From Sabellastarte sp. h YS-2021 (taxonomy: Eukaryota > Annelida > Polychaeta > Sabellida > Sabellidae), in assembly GCA_964017235.1 (NCBI GenBank), contig OZ024931.1, positions 126,615,530-126,679,529 of the forward strand: a stretch of DNA of 64,000 bases, given 5' to 3'. Every line of letters starts with the position of its first letter. Positions within the stretch are counted from its first letter, which is position 1. Made by a program: the position numbers and the translations under genes. Below, piece after piece: positions 40,647 through 50,881 of the stretch. Under the pieces are notes generated by a model. That model worked only from the letters and a program-made list of their open reading frames with translations. It was not told the DNA's origin and did no database searches.

Positions 40647-41460
40647 TACCTTTCAATGAATGATCAAATGCTTTGAAAAATCACAGGCCAGATTTGTCAA
40701 TTATGGTCTCAAAAATCTCGATTTGTATTCACACACTTAGGTTATTGTTCTTAATGGCCATTTGTTAAAGATAGTAAACTGGATGTTACCTCTGATAATT
40801 ACTTTGCCCAAAATCTTAACTATGGAACAATCTATCTTCAAAATTGCATTTTACTCTAGCAGACATTTTTTTGAAAAAAAAAGAGAATTAGGAACTTCCT
40901 CTTTCACATAGATCAGAGTAAATTTTTAAAAATACTCAATCACATTACAGGCAATATTTCCTATGTGGGCATCAAAAACCCCTGAAAATTGTGAAGGCAG
41001 AATTTTTTAACTTTTCAAAACCTAAGCTTGTATTGACAAGTGAAACATCAGAAGTTGGGGTTTCTCCAGTTCATACACAGGAATGGGGTGTGTAAACAAA
41101 ATGACTATAAACATAGGCAATACCGCCTGTAGTGTGACTGAGGTTATTAGTAAATTCTGTATTCGGAGAGCCCAAATAACCCATGAAATTTGCATTATAA
41201 AACATGTTATTATCTTCACCATGAGTTAAAAACTGTGGGTCTGTTGTATTTATTTGTGTTTACTCTAAAAATAATGATTAGAATAAATTTTAGCAAAGGA
41301 ACGTGATTAAAATTTAGAAAGACCTGAGTAATATTAAGTGAAACTTGTACAACAGCATCTACATGAACAAGAATGCACTGTGGCTCAATCAACATAAACA
41401 CATTTCAGGTTAGCCTATGTATATGCTTCATCTGTGATTGTTCTTGTGCTTTTATAGCAG
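40647..41460 (+). other. Intron sequence before exon C
   Basis: AT-rich, without repeats or open frames that I can interpret. It ends in a pyrimidine-rich acceptor. Confidence 0.45.
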
Positions 41461-41592
41461 TTACCCCACCACCAGCAGGCAGGACCCGCCAATCTCCACC
41501 AAGGAGCCCGCGTAAGCGGGAGAATGAGCTCCTTGGTGGTGAGGTCCTGCCTGAAGGGGCAAAGAGGAAAAGGGCCAGTGCTGTCACATACA
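41461..41592 (+). CDS. Candidate host gene, exon C (132 nt)
   Basis: The acceptor tract ends TTTTATAGCAG, a tandem NAGNAG site. The donor is GTGAGT after ACATACA. In the phase left by exon B the frame is open throughout: TPPPAGRTRQSPPRSPRKRE, then NELLGGEVLPEGAKRKRASA, VTY. It is Pro/Ser/Arg-rich with basic clusters (RSPRKRE, AKRKR) typical of nuclear localisation signals. The exon has higher GC than its surroundings, unlike the AT-rich intron. It ends in phase 1. Confidence 0.62.
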
Positions 41593-42243
41593 GTGAGTTA
41601 TAACTAACCTCTACGATCTCCTTAGGGTCATATAAAGAAAAATTCTAAATAAGAGAAAACTTGGCAGAAAATAAAGTTTCTTGTGACTGTGGCAGATGTT
41701 TTAAAATTACAGTGTGACTGCTGTTCACATATCTTTGCACTGGTTCTACAACCAGTTTGAGCATTTTGCCTTAATTGATATGTCTTTTTGCCATAAATAT
41801 GTCGACTAAGAAATAAATTATATTTTAGGACAAAATAGTATTTTTACAAATACCAAAACATTTTCATGTCTTCTCAACAGTGTCTTTCTACTTGCTGTCT
41901 TTGTAACCATCCAGTACTTTGGCAAAAGAAACCTTTCTGGAAACATATCAGTAACGGTGCATACTGCAAGTGTAGACAAAAATCCATTAAATTCTGCAGT
42001 TTTTATAGTCAATGCTTGGTGTGCATAAATTCCACCTTGGAAACCAGTTGGAACCAGATATCACTCTATATATTTTTGGTTTTAACATATCAGTAAAAAA
42101 TTTCAAAGACCTCTTGGTATTGAACATGTTCATTTTTTATTGTAAATGGCTTCACCCTTTAGGTGAATGAATGATGTCCTATGAAAGCTGACATCAGCTG
42201 ATTATAACCAAGTTGAAATAAATACCCTGTGTATTTTTGTTAG
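41593..42243 (+). other. Intron sequence between exons C and D
   Basis: A 651-base intron, GT to AG, AT-rich, with no repeat features that I recognise. Confidence 0.5.
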
Positions 42244-42389
42244 ATGTCCCACCAGAAAAACGAAAGAGGAGGCACACTAAATGTGCCTCACAAAAAGACC
42301 TCCTTACCCTAGAAGATAGGGTAAGGAGGCAGGAACAGAGCCTTGCTGTGTTCAAGGCAGAGGTGAGGAGCACCTACAGGCGTCTATAA
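42244..42389 (+). CDS. Candidate host gene, exon D (terminal, with stop)
   Basis: The acceptor is TTTTTGTTAG. In the phase set by exon C it reads VPPEKRKRRHTKCASQKDLL, then TLEDRVRRQEQSLAVFKAEV, RSTYRRL and TAA. A strongly basic cluster is followed by a charged helix with a Leu/Val heptad pattern, probably a short coiled coil. I do not recognise the family. The basic, nuclear-looking C-terminus would suit a DNA-binding or chromatin-associated protein, but that is inference. The HINE-2b element starts 28 bases after the stop, so the 3' untranslated region, if real, runs into it. Confidence 0.62.
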
Positions 42390-42416
42390 GTCTGTGAGTC
42401 TTTAACTATCTTTTTT

Positions 42417-43108
42417 TTTACCCACTGCCTTTAGGGGCTGTGTGGTTATTGTTTTTACCCAAGTTGTTCAGATGGGTTAAGGTGGTGGGAGTCAGGAAAA
42501 AGTTTGTATGGGCTTTATCTCAGAAATACATGCGTTATGGTGTGACCTTGATTTGACCTTTTACCTTGTACCAGTGACCTTAAGTTTGAAAATATTTTCC
42601 GGCCTATATCTCAGAAACCATAGGGTGTAGAAAGTTGATACTTGGTGGAGACATTGGTGAGTGGGGTATTGGCTTGCAACGTCATGGTGTGACCTTGATT
42701 TAATCTTTGCAAATTGTGTTTACCATACAATATTTAAGACATATGCGTCTGAGCAAAAAGATACATGGATTGCTGTAAATTATTGCTCTTATATACCTTT
42801 ACTTAATTGTGCAGTGACAGCTATACTTTAATTAATAAATTTTACAGCTTCATATTTTTTTAGTTTACTGGTTAATGCTGTTTTCTTGCTATTGAATCGT
42901 CTTGTTTTAATACTTTATTTTTCCATACACTTTTTGTCTCTTTGACATTATTTTCTTTACTTAAACATTATTTGGATCTCAAAAAACTGACACTATTTGC
43001 TCTGAAAGTCTCCTGATCTTTTCTGTTTCACTTCTTCTATACCTCATGTTGTCAAAAATTGCTTCCCTGGGATGTCTGGTATGGGCATCTCCGATGCTAT
43101 TTTATTAG
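42417..43108 (+). mobile_element. HINE-2b: short copy of the HINE-2 family
   Basis: Degenerate head palindrome (TTTACCCACTGCC, TTTAGGGGCTGTG), about two core monomers with TGTGACCTTGATTTGACC, and the tail ending GGGCATCTCCGATGCTATTT. It aligns with both ends of HINE-2a (4147-5583). Confidence 0.7.
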
Positions 43109-43715
43109 GACATTCATAAAAAGACCAGATAACAGTTGTTCTGATGGAAATGCTCCTCAAAACACTCCATTTCTACTGTAACTTCAAAGAATTAAGTCAT
43201 GATCAGACTTCCACTGCATTATATAGTGACGAAATCTAATAGTTGGTCAATAGAAGTTAATTGAAACAGTTAAGGTTCTATTTAATCTCATTTACAGCAA
43301 ATCTTTAGTCATATATTGAGCTCGATAATCAGTGTGAAACATACTGAAACTATAACATAGTGGCTTTCAGTAGCTCCAGAACTCTTGTTTTGTGGAAGTA
43401 TTAGGTTAATTTTTGTGTGTTCATAATGACTTCAAAACTAATGCACAGATCTTCCTGAAACTGTATTGGGTAGGGCCTGCACAAAGGAAGAAGTGATTAA
43501 AATTCTGGGGTGATCAGTGCTGTATAAGTGGGATTCTAATTGTGTTAATGATGCTTTATAAGTGACTTGATTAAGTAGAATAAGAATAATAAGAACAGAT
43601 GGCTGTAAGTCTCTACCGTGAATAAACAGCAACTCTGTTGTTTCAAATCTTACATTAGCCATTTTTGTTAAACACCTAATTTCTAAAAAGACAATCATGA
43701 CTATCTCCTGCTGAT
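43109..43715. other. No recognisable gene
   Basis: AT-rich. The open frame on the minus strand at 43438-43698 has no recognisable domain. Confidence 0.4.
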
Positions 43716-45540
43716 TTTTTTTTTTTTTTTATTCACAACAAAGTGTTACATACAGTTATAATGTACAACATTAACGTACATTTACAATGTACTACATTTA
43801 CACACATATATATATATATATATATAGTTTCACTAGATCAACACAAATTAAATCAATACATTAAACAACTATTTATATATTTTGAGTGTCAACTAAAGTT
43901 TGTACCAAACCATTCCACTGTTCCCATTTTCTGTCAAAATTATTGTGATTTAAATTTATTCGGAACAAAGTCTTTTGCTCTATAAAAACTCATTCATTTC
44001 TTTGCAAGAACACCAATATATATATTTTTTTGTTATTAAAGTAACAAAATTTAATGGCCAAAAATTTTGATTAGTTTTATAATAACCCAATATTTTTTCA
44101 TCATTTGTTAATTCTAGTTGAAATCCTATTTTCCTTGCAATCCATTGAGATACATTGTGCCAAAGTTCTTGTACAACCCCACATTCACAAAACAAATGCA
44201 TAATTGTTTCAGGAAATATGTGGTAAAAGGCACAAGTGTTGTGATCAGACAATTTTATCTTATGAAGGTAATCTCTGGCTGGTAAAATGTTAAAAACAAT
44301 ATTTTATACTGAAACCAAACAACTGAAGTATCCAGTATTGATTTAAAACAAACTCTGAATATAATTTTCCAAAGTTTGTCATTTACAGAGGTGAAATTCT
44401 GCCATTTACATTTGTAAACGGGCAAATGATTTATTTGGCTTTCATTCATAAACATTTTGTAGAATTTTGGACATCCTTGTTTGGAAGAAATCAATGTTTT
44501 CAGTTGTAGTGACTAAGTTGATTGTATAAAATTAAAATAATCTTGTTGCTTATATGTCTACAAAACGATTTAGTAAAATTTTTAATCTATAGTTATACAA
44601 AAATGTATTGACTCTTAGATCATATGTATTTTCTGTTTCTGTCAAATTCATTACTTCTCCACATGGTTTCAATAAATCACCAACATAGAAAATCCCTTTC
44701 TTTACCCAAGTACGGTTTAGTAAAGAGGTTCTGAAGAAATTTGTGCATTGTACCACAAACATGACTGAAGTATATCACTGTTTGAATTTATTAGATGGTT
44801 CTTGCAGAGAATTTTCCAATAACTAAAAACATTCTGCCAGACGTCATTCAATTTATGGTCTACTACACTGACATATTCACCACCATATTTGTAAAGATTA
44901 CTTAGATTTAAGTTTCCAATAATCTCTGAAATTAATATGGTCCATTGTGATTTAGATTGGAAGAGTAAACGTTTGATCCAATTGACTTTGAGGGATTTTC
45001 AAAAGAAAAGATGTTCAACATTTTCAGGCCACTCTCAAAATAGTCTTGGCAAACTGTTTTTCGTTTGATCTTATCTGGCTTATTATCCCAGAGAAACGAA
45101 AATGTTATTAATATTTGTCAAAACTTTTTCTGGTGCTGGGAGAGATGTTAAAATATGAATAATCTTTGACAGTATATTTGTTTTTGTTAAGCTTATTTTT
45201 CCAATTGGTGTAAGCTTCCTAGCTTTCCAAGTTTTAATTTCTTTGAGCATTTTGGTAATTGTCTTTGAGTAATTCAGTACAAGCATTTTGGATAAATCTA
45301 CAGAGAAATTTAACCCTAGCAGCGTAAATTCCGTGTCACCCCAGTCTAGTTTAACTGATACTTTTAATTTATCTTTAGAAAATTATTTCCGGCCAATCCA
45401 TATTATCTTTGTTTTCTTTTTGTCCATTTTTAGTCCGAATAATTGCCATATGTTTCCAGTGTGTTAAGTGCAGCCTGTGTAGAGAAGAATTTGTTAAATC
45501 CAGAAAAAGTGATTTCATCTTCATTTCATCAAACTCTAAA
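43716..45540 (-). pseudogene. 5'-truncated L1-like LINE, 3' half of the reverse transcriptase ORF
   Basis: Read on the minus strand it ends in a run of 18 A (T at 43716-43733). Frames carry the end of an L1/Tx1-type reverse transcriptase: KIIWIGRK near 45400, DWGDTEFTLLGLNFSVDLSK near 45300, then LTPIGKISLTKTNILSKIIH near 45200, and a C-terminal Cys/His motif HLFCECGVVQELWHNVSQW near 44190. Stops and frameshifts break it into pieces (45083-45286, 44550-44762, 44255-44494, 43980-44252). The catalytic core lies outside the truncated copy. A clear target duplication was not found. Confidence 0.82.
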
Positions 45541-46217
45541 TGCGGGAAAAAATTTGTCCATGCTGTATCTCAGAAACCGTAAGCTGTATATCTTGGAAAC
45601 TGTAAAGTGTAGGAAGTTGATGCTTGGTAAAGACATTGGTTAGGGGGTGTAGTTGTGCAGCATCATGATGTGACCTTGATTTGACCTTTTACCTTGCCAT
45701 AGTGTCCTTGACCTTTAAAATCTTGTTGCACCTTTCAGTCTGTCTTTTGATGCAGATTAACCACTGTTAAAAATCATATTAGAATTCATTAAGAATTTTA
45801 CTTTGGCAACTTCCCATTGTAACAGATGGAAATTCATCAAGTGAGCTACAGGCTGTGCTCCAACACCACACATAAGCATTCATTGAATGTGTTGCTACTT
45901 CTGTATGCATGGTAATATTCAAAACATCCAAACCATATTTCGTCCATACCAGATGTTAATAAAGATGGTCGTAATGTTTAGTTTACTGATTAATGCTGTC
46001 ATCTTGTTATTGTATTGTCTTGTTTTGATACTTCATCCTTACATTCATTATCTTTCTCTTAGACCTTATTTTCTATTTAAACATTGTTCGGACCTTTATG
46101 TAACTGACAGTGCTCTGAAGTATCCTGAACTTTGTACTAATGCAGTACGTACTTCTATATCTGATGGTGTAAAAATATTTTCCTAGGCTGTCAGGTACGG
46201 GCAGCTCTGATGCTATT
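45541..46217 (+). mobile_element. HINE-2c: 5'-truncated copy of the HINE-2 family
   Basis: Begins in the core (GGAAAAAATTTGTCCATGCT), has one and a half monomers, then the tail matching 5095-5580 (CTTGTTGCACCTTT to CTGATGCTATTTCTGG). It joins the LINE directly on its left. Confidence 0.75.
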
Positions 46218-46303
46218 TCTGGATATTTATCAGACATTTACTCAGTTTAGTACCTTATAAGGCTGTAAGTGACTTAGCTATAGCAGTACACCTTAAAATG
46301 AGC

Positions 46304-46505
46304 TTTTATTGCGTTAATACACCTTACCTAGTGGACAGATGCATTTGTCCGGCGTCCTGCCGGTCACGCCAAACATTAGAAAAAAACGTCCTGAGCTGGG
46401 CTCTGGCCGGGACCGGTAGCATCCCCCCTCACTCGCCAGGTGGCTGTGTAGCCTGCCTTCCGGTGTACTGCGCATGCTCGCGCATGCGCTCTTCCTCTTT
46501 TTGTT
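46304..46505 (+). repeat. Left inverted terminal repeat of DIRS-7
   Basis: Inverse of 52460-52672: ACCTTACCTAGTGGACAGAT, GCCAAACATTAGAAAAAAACG, GCGCATGCGCTCTTCCTC. A GCGCATGCGC palindrome, which is CpG-rich, lies near its inner end. Confidence 0.9.
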
Positions 46506-46619
46506 TGGCGCGTCTTCAGTTCAACGCTTGGATTTTAAGAGAAAAAACTTTGTTTAAATTTGGATATTCATACGTGGTGTTTACTTATATTGTTTGTGTA
46601 ATTGTGTTATACATCTACC

Positions 46620-48738
46620 ATGGCATCTCCGGGAGAGTTTAAAGGTCAGAGGAAGGGATCGTGTGGCCATATTATGGCAGCCTTTGACAATCATGATAAA
46701 TGTGCAAGGTGTCGCGAAAAGAAAGTAGGTCAGGATCCGTGTGTTCTGGGCAATGCTTGTGTGATTTGTGATGGTTTTTTCGACATCCAGAAAGAGCAGC
46801 TGGCCACCCCTTCCTATAAAATTAGAAAGGAACGCAAAGCAGGGTTACTTGTCTCCCCTAAATAGGTGACAGTCATTGGTAGTGTAGACGCGGAGGAAGA
46901 GTCTTTGGAGCCGTCTGCGCATGCTTCTACTTCCGCACCCCCGCTTCTTCTCAGCCTCAAGCTTTTGTTACTGCACAGCAATTTGAAGCAACGAACGATA
47001 AATGGACTGAGCAGTTTGCTCGTTATGAGGCTTTACTCTCTAGGGGCAACGTCTTTACTACGCCTAGATCTGCTGTTACAACTCTTCCATCTCAAGCCAT
47101 GATGTCATCTCAGCCTTTTGTCAACCCCTCTGCCCACCATACCGGTCCGGTAGTGGTTCCGGCATATAAGGGTACTGGCGCGACATTTGAGTCACAGTAT
47201 CAACCTAGAGTTCAAAACCCATCATGTCCGCCAAAGCTGTGTCTGATTCTGGTCCGCAGTTGTCTCATACCGGTTCCCCTGTCCTCATTCCTGGTCCGGG
47301 AGATGAGTCACAGGAGCCCTTTTTCCAACCGGTTCATCTTGATTCTTCTGCTAAACAGAAGCCTCCTTCCACGGATCCAACTCCTCTGCTCAAGAGTCAG
47401 AAGCTTACCGGTCAGGACACTACATCTACCGGTCATACCGGCTCTGCCCCCTATCCACCGGCACCGGCAGCAGGTGCTTCTTTGGTTATGTCTGATCAAA
47501 GCTACAGAGACTTGCCTCCACAAAAGTTGTATGAGGAACTGTCTGGTGATGAGGAGGAGTCTAATCTTGAAGAAGGTGAAGCATCCTCAAAAGTAGTTGA
47601 CCGGCAAGATCAGACGGAAGACATGACTTATCGAGAAACTGTGAGATCAGTCAGATCTTTTATGGGCTGGTCGCATATTCCGGTGTACGAGAGTGATTTG
47701 TCAGAGCCGGATAAATCCAACAACCCTTGGAAGGGCAAGAATCCAAAGAAGCCAGCCAGATTGTCTGTAGCTATGCCACCCGATGACTGGCTTTGCCAGA
47801 AGCTGGAGAGGTTAAATACAACAGTGGCCGAGGGATACCCTTCCAGGGCACAGGATTCCACAGGTCTGAAAAAGGACCAATTTGTAAAAATTCCTCATAG
47901 CCAAAGTAGATGGTACCAGATGCACACTTTGCGTCCTGATGGCCCTCACCGCCCGGGCAAGAGCCTTTTCAGTTGGAGTGACCAAGAGGCAAAGGTTAAT
48001 TCCCAGTTTCCTCGGTTGATCAAGGCATCTGCTTACTCTCCTTCAGGTCCTCCTTCCAGGCCAATATCTCAGGATTATTTGTGTCATTGGGAGAGGTGTG
48101 CTCGTGAGGGGAGCTATGTTGTCAACAGTGCTGCAGGTTTTAACAGGTGCTCCTCTGAATTGCATGAAAGGATCTCCTCGGGTGTTAGTTTTCTGCAGTC
48201 CAAGGTTAACAAGGGTAAGGCCCCTAAGGACTTCACAGACACTCTTAAGGATGTCAGGGATTATGTCGCCTTTCAGCAAAGTGTTTCAGTCGCCATGGGG
48301 ACAGCCCTCCAACATTTGGCGGACAGTTTGTTTGTGCACCTCTCCAACATCATCCTCCTGCGTAGGGATTCTTACCTCGAACATGTCAAGCCTGGTATTA
48401 AGCCTGACACATTAAACAACCTCAGGAATGGTCCCTTGTTTGGTCACGGTTTATTCCCAGACTCTGTGTTGGCCACTGCAGAGCAGGATATTGCAAGACA
48501 TGAGTCTGCTGGAGTCGCTCCAGGGCCTGGTCCGGGCGCCTCGCAGCGATCCAGCTGGAGGGGTAGTGCCAGGTATCGCCCCTATGACCATCAAGATAAC
48601 CGTCAGAGCTCGACCCAAGGAGATCAGGGTCAGCAGCCATGGAGGCAATTCTCAAGGAACAGGAACAGAGGTCGTGGCCGAGGTAGAGGTGGCAATCCTC
48701 GTTTCTCTAAGTCACGAGGCAACAAATCCTTCAAATGA
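46620..48738 (+). pseudogene. gag-like gene of DIRS-7, broken
   Basis: The start ACCATGGCATC at 46620 has a good Kozak context. The first 81 codons carry the same Cys/His cluster as the DIRS-5 gag (CGHI, H.KCARCREKK, QDPC, CVIC). A TAG at 46863 interrupts it, and the frame then shifts near 46945 and again near 47215. From 47224 one frame of 504 codons is open to the TGA at 48736-48738 and contains MPPDDWLCQKLERL and an RG-rich C-terminus (RNRNRGRGRGRGGNPRFSK). A product from an internal start is possible, but would lack the zinc-binding N-terminus. Confidence 0.85.
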
Positions 48739-49015
48739 CAGTTACTGTATAATTCAAAATCAGTCGGTCAGTCAGTTAAGTCAGTTGGACCGACAGGTAA
48801 AGCAGACTTTAGTCAAGGACACTTTGTTGGTAAATTCCAAGGACTTGAGTCACCAAAAGGTTGTTTGTTGTCAAAATGCTGTGAATCTTGTTCCTTCTGC
48901 AATTTTACTCGGGCAGCCTCAAAAGAAGGGCATAGGTCCCGCTCTGTAGATGAACAAAATAAAAGTTTCAAAGGTGCTCATTGTGTAAATCCATTGTCTT
49001 CTGCCCCTTCTGTTC

Positions 49016-50881
49016 ATGATGTCCCACCTGTTGTCACAGAAGTTTCTGTGGGGGGGAAGACTTCAGAGCTTCTGGCAGGTTTGGCAAGAGTTGGGTTCAA
49101 ATCCCAGAGTGGTTTCAATCTTTAGGGACGGGTACAGTCTCCCTTTCAGGGAAAGGCCACATCTCAGCCGCTTTCCCTTGATTGTGAGCAAATATGCAAA
49201 TCCCGTCAAGAGCAAGGCTCTCTTAGAAGCTCTGGCCTCCCTCCTACTCAAAAAGGCCGTGGAAAAGGTGGTTGTAAAGTCTTCCCTGGCTTTCTACAAC
49301 CGTCTGTTTCTCGTTCCCAAACCCAACAACAAATGGCGGCCAATCTTGGATTTGAGCGCTCTAAACCTTTTCCTGGAGAACAAAACTTTCAAGATGGAGA
49401 CCCCAGAGACCATCCGTCTCTCTCTTCAGCAAGGGGAGTGGGTAACCTCGCTGGATTTCAGCGACCCTTATTTCCACATTCCCATAGCTCAGAGGTCCAG
49501 GAAGTACCTCAGGTTTCACCTCAAGGTCACTTATCAGTTCAAAGCTCTTCCCTTTGGTTTAGCGACGGCCCCGTTGGAATTCACCAAAGTGGTCAAAGAG
49601 GTGAAATTGATGGCTCAGGCACGGGGTATCCGGATCCACCAGTACCTAGACGACTGGTTGTTGAGAGCCCGGTGCCCGGCAACCTGCCTACAACATACCC
49701 AGACCCTCTTGGACCTTTGTCAAGAGTTGGGTTGGATGGTAAACATGAAGAAGTCACAGTTAGTTCCGCAACAGGTCTTCAACTTCGTCGGTTACCGGTT
49801 CGAACCGAGGACCGGTCGGGTCCTTCCGACCCAGGACTGGTGGTCTGCTCTCAAGGAGAAATTACTGTTCCTAAGGAACCGGAAATCTTGTTCAGTCCGC
49901 CAGTTCATGTCTCTGATCGGCCTTCTGACGGCGACAGAGAAGCAGGTTTGGTTGGGTCGCCTCCACATGAGGCCTATCCAGAGGCACCTGAAGAGACACT
50001 GGCATGTACCGGAAAGTCTGGAGAAGATCATTCCACAACCTCTATCACTCCACCCTCATCTGGATTGGTGGTTGCTCGAGAGCAATGTGCTGCGGGGACA
50101 AAGCTTGCACCCCCTTCAGCATGCTCTACAAATTTTTACAGACGCCTCAAACGTAGGTCGGGGTGCTCACTTAGGAGACTCCACAGCAAGAGGCGTTTGG
50201 TCAGAGTCGGAAAGTCGCTTGCATATAAACTTCCTAGAGCTCAAAGCTGTGCTTCTGGCCCTGAAGAGCTTCGAGCCCCTTTGCACAGTCCAAATTGTTC
50301 TGATTGCAACAGACAATACGACTGTGGTTTCTTACATCAACAAGGAGGGCGGTATGAGATCAGGCTCTCTTTGTGCCCTCCTTTGGAGACTTCTTTCATG
50401 GTGCCATCCCAGGCGAATAGTGCTCCGGGCAAGGCACATTCCGGGCCGCTTGAATGTGATAGCGGACAAGTTGTCTCGACACAATCAGATCATACAGACA
50501 GAGTGGTCCCTGTCTCAGGAGGTGTTCAGTCGGTTGTGCTGTCAGTGGGGCCAGCCCCAGGTAGACCTGTTTGCGACCCGGTTCAACCACAAACTTCTGA
50601 AGTTTGTGTCTCCGGTTCCAGATCCAACATCTTGGGCAGTGGATGCTCTGAGCCTTCCATGGGAGAATCTGGATGCGTACGCCTTCCCTCCAGTCTCTCT
50701 TCTCAACCAAGTACTCTCGAAAGTTCTCGATCAAGGATGCCACAGGATGATTCTGATGGCTCCGGGGTGGCCAAACATGCCTTGGTTTTGGGATCTGGTA
50801 GATCTGTCAGTGCAGATTCCCTTTTGCCTTCCTCTTCGAGAGGATCTGGTCACCCAGCCGTTCAACGGGATGGTGCACTGA
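49016..50881 (+). CDS. Reverse transcriptase / RNase H of DIRS-7
   Basis: Open frame of 621 codons, +1 relative to gag and recombinase. Motifs: LVPKPNNKWRPILDLSALN, VTSLDFSDPYFHIPI, LPFGLATAPLEF, YLDDW at 49643 (residue 210), then RNase H with FTDASNVGRGAHL, ELKAVLLAL, ATDNTTVVSYINKEGG and ARHIPGRLNVIADKLSR, and the C-terminal VSPVPDPTSWAVDAL and MAPGWPNMPWFWDLVDL. Catalytic Asp and Glu residues are all present. The usual Trp of GWGA is Arg here. The first ATG precedes the conserved part by about 40 codons; as in DIRS-5, the real start could depend on frameshifting. Confidence 0.93.
   Translation: MMSHLLSQKFLWGGRLQSFWQVWQELGSNPRVVSIFRDGYSLPFRERPHLSRFPLIVSKYANPVKSKALLEALASLLLKKAVEKVVVKSSLAFYNRLFLVPKPNNKWRPILDLSALNLFLENKTFKMETPETIRLSLQQGEWVTSLDFSDPYFHIPIAQRSRKYLRFHLKVTYQFKALPFGLATAPLEFTKVVKEVKLMAQARGIRIHQYLDDWLLRARCPATCLQHTQTLLDLCQELGWMVNMKKSQLVPQQVFNFVGYRFEPRTGRVLPTQDWWSALKEKLLFLRNRKSCSVRQFMSLIGLLTATEKQVWLGRLHMRPIQRHLKRHWHVPESLEKIIPQPLSLHPHLDWWLLESNVLRGQSLHPLQHALQIFTDASNVGRGAHLGDSTARGVWSESESRLHINFLELKAVLLALKSFEPLCTVQIVLIATDNTTVVSYINKEGGMRSGSLCALLWRLLSWCHPRRIVLRARHIPGRLNVIADKLSRHNQIIQTEWSLSQEVFSRLCCQWGQPQVDLFATRFNHKLLKFVSPVPDPTSWAVDALSLPWENLDAYAFPPVSLLNQVLSKVLDQGCHRMILMAPGWPNMPWFWDLVDLSVQIPFCLPLREDLVTQPFNGMVH

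Noticed and set aside
43740-43985. Small membrane protein (80 codons)
   Set aside because: It lies antisense to the 3' region of the LINE and includes an (AT)n run.
48428-48949. 173-codon frame overlapping the DIRS-7 gag
   Set aside because: It is a shadow of the gag frame with no counterpart in DIRS-5, unlike the RT/recombinase overlap.
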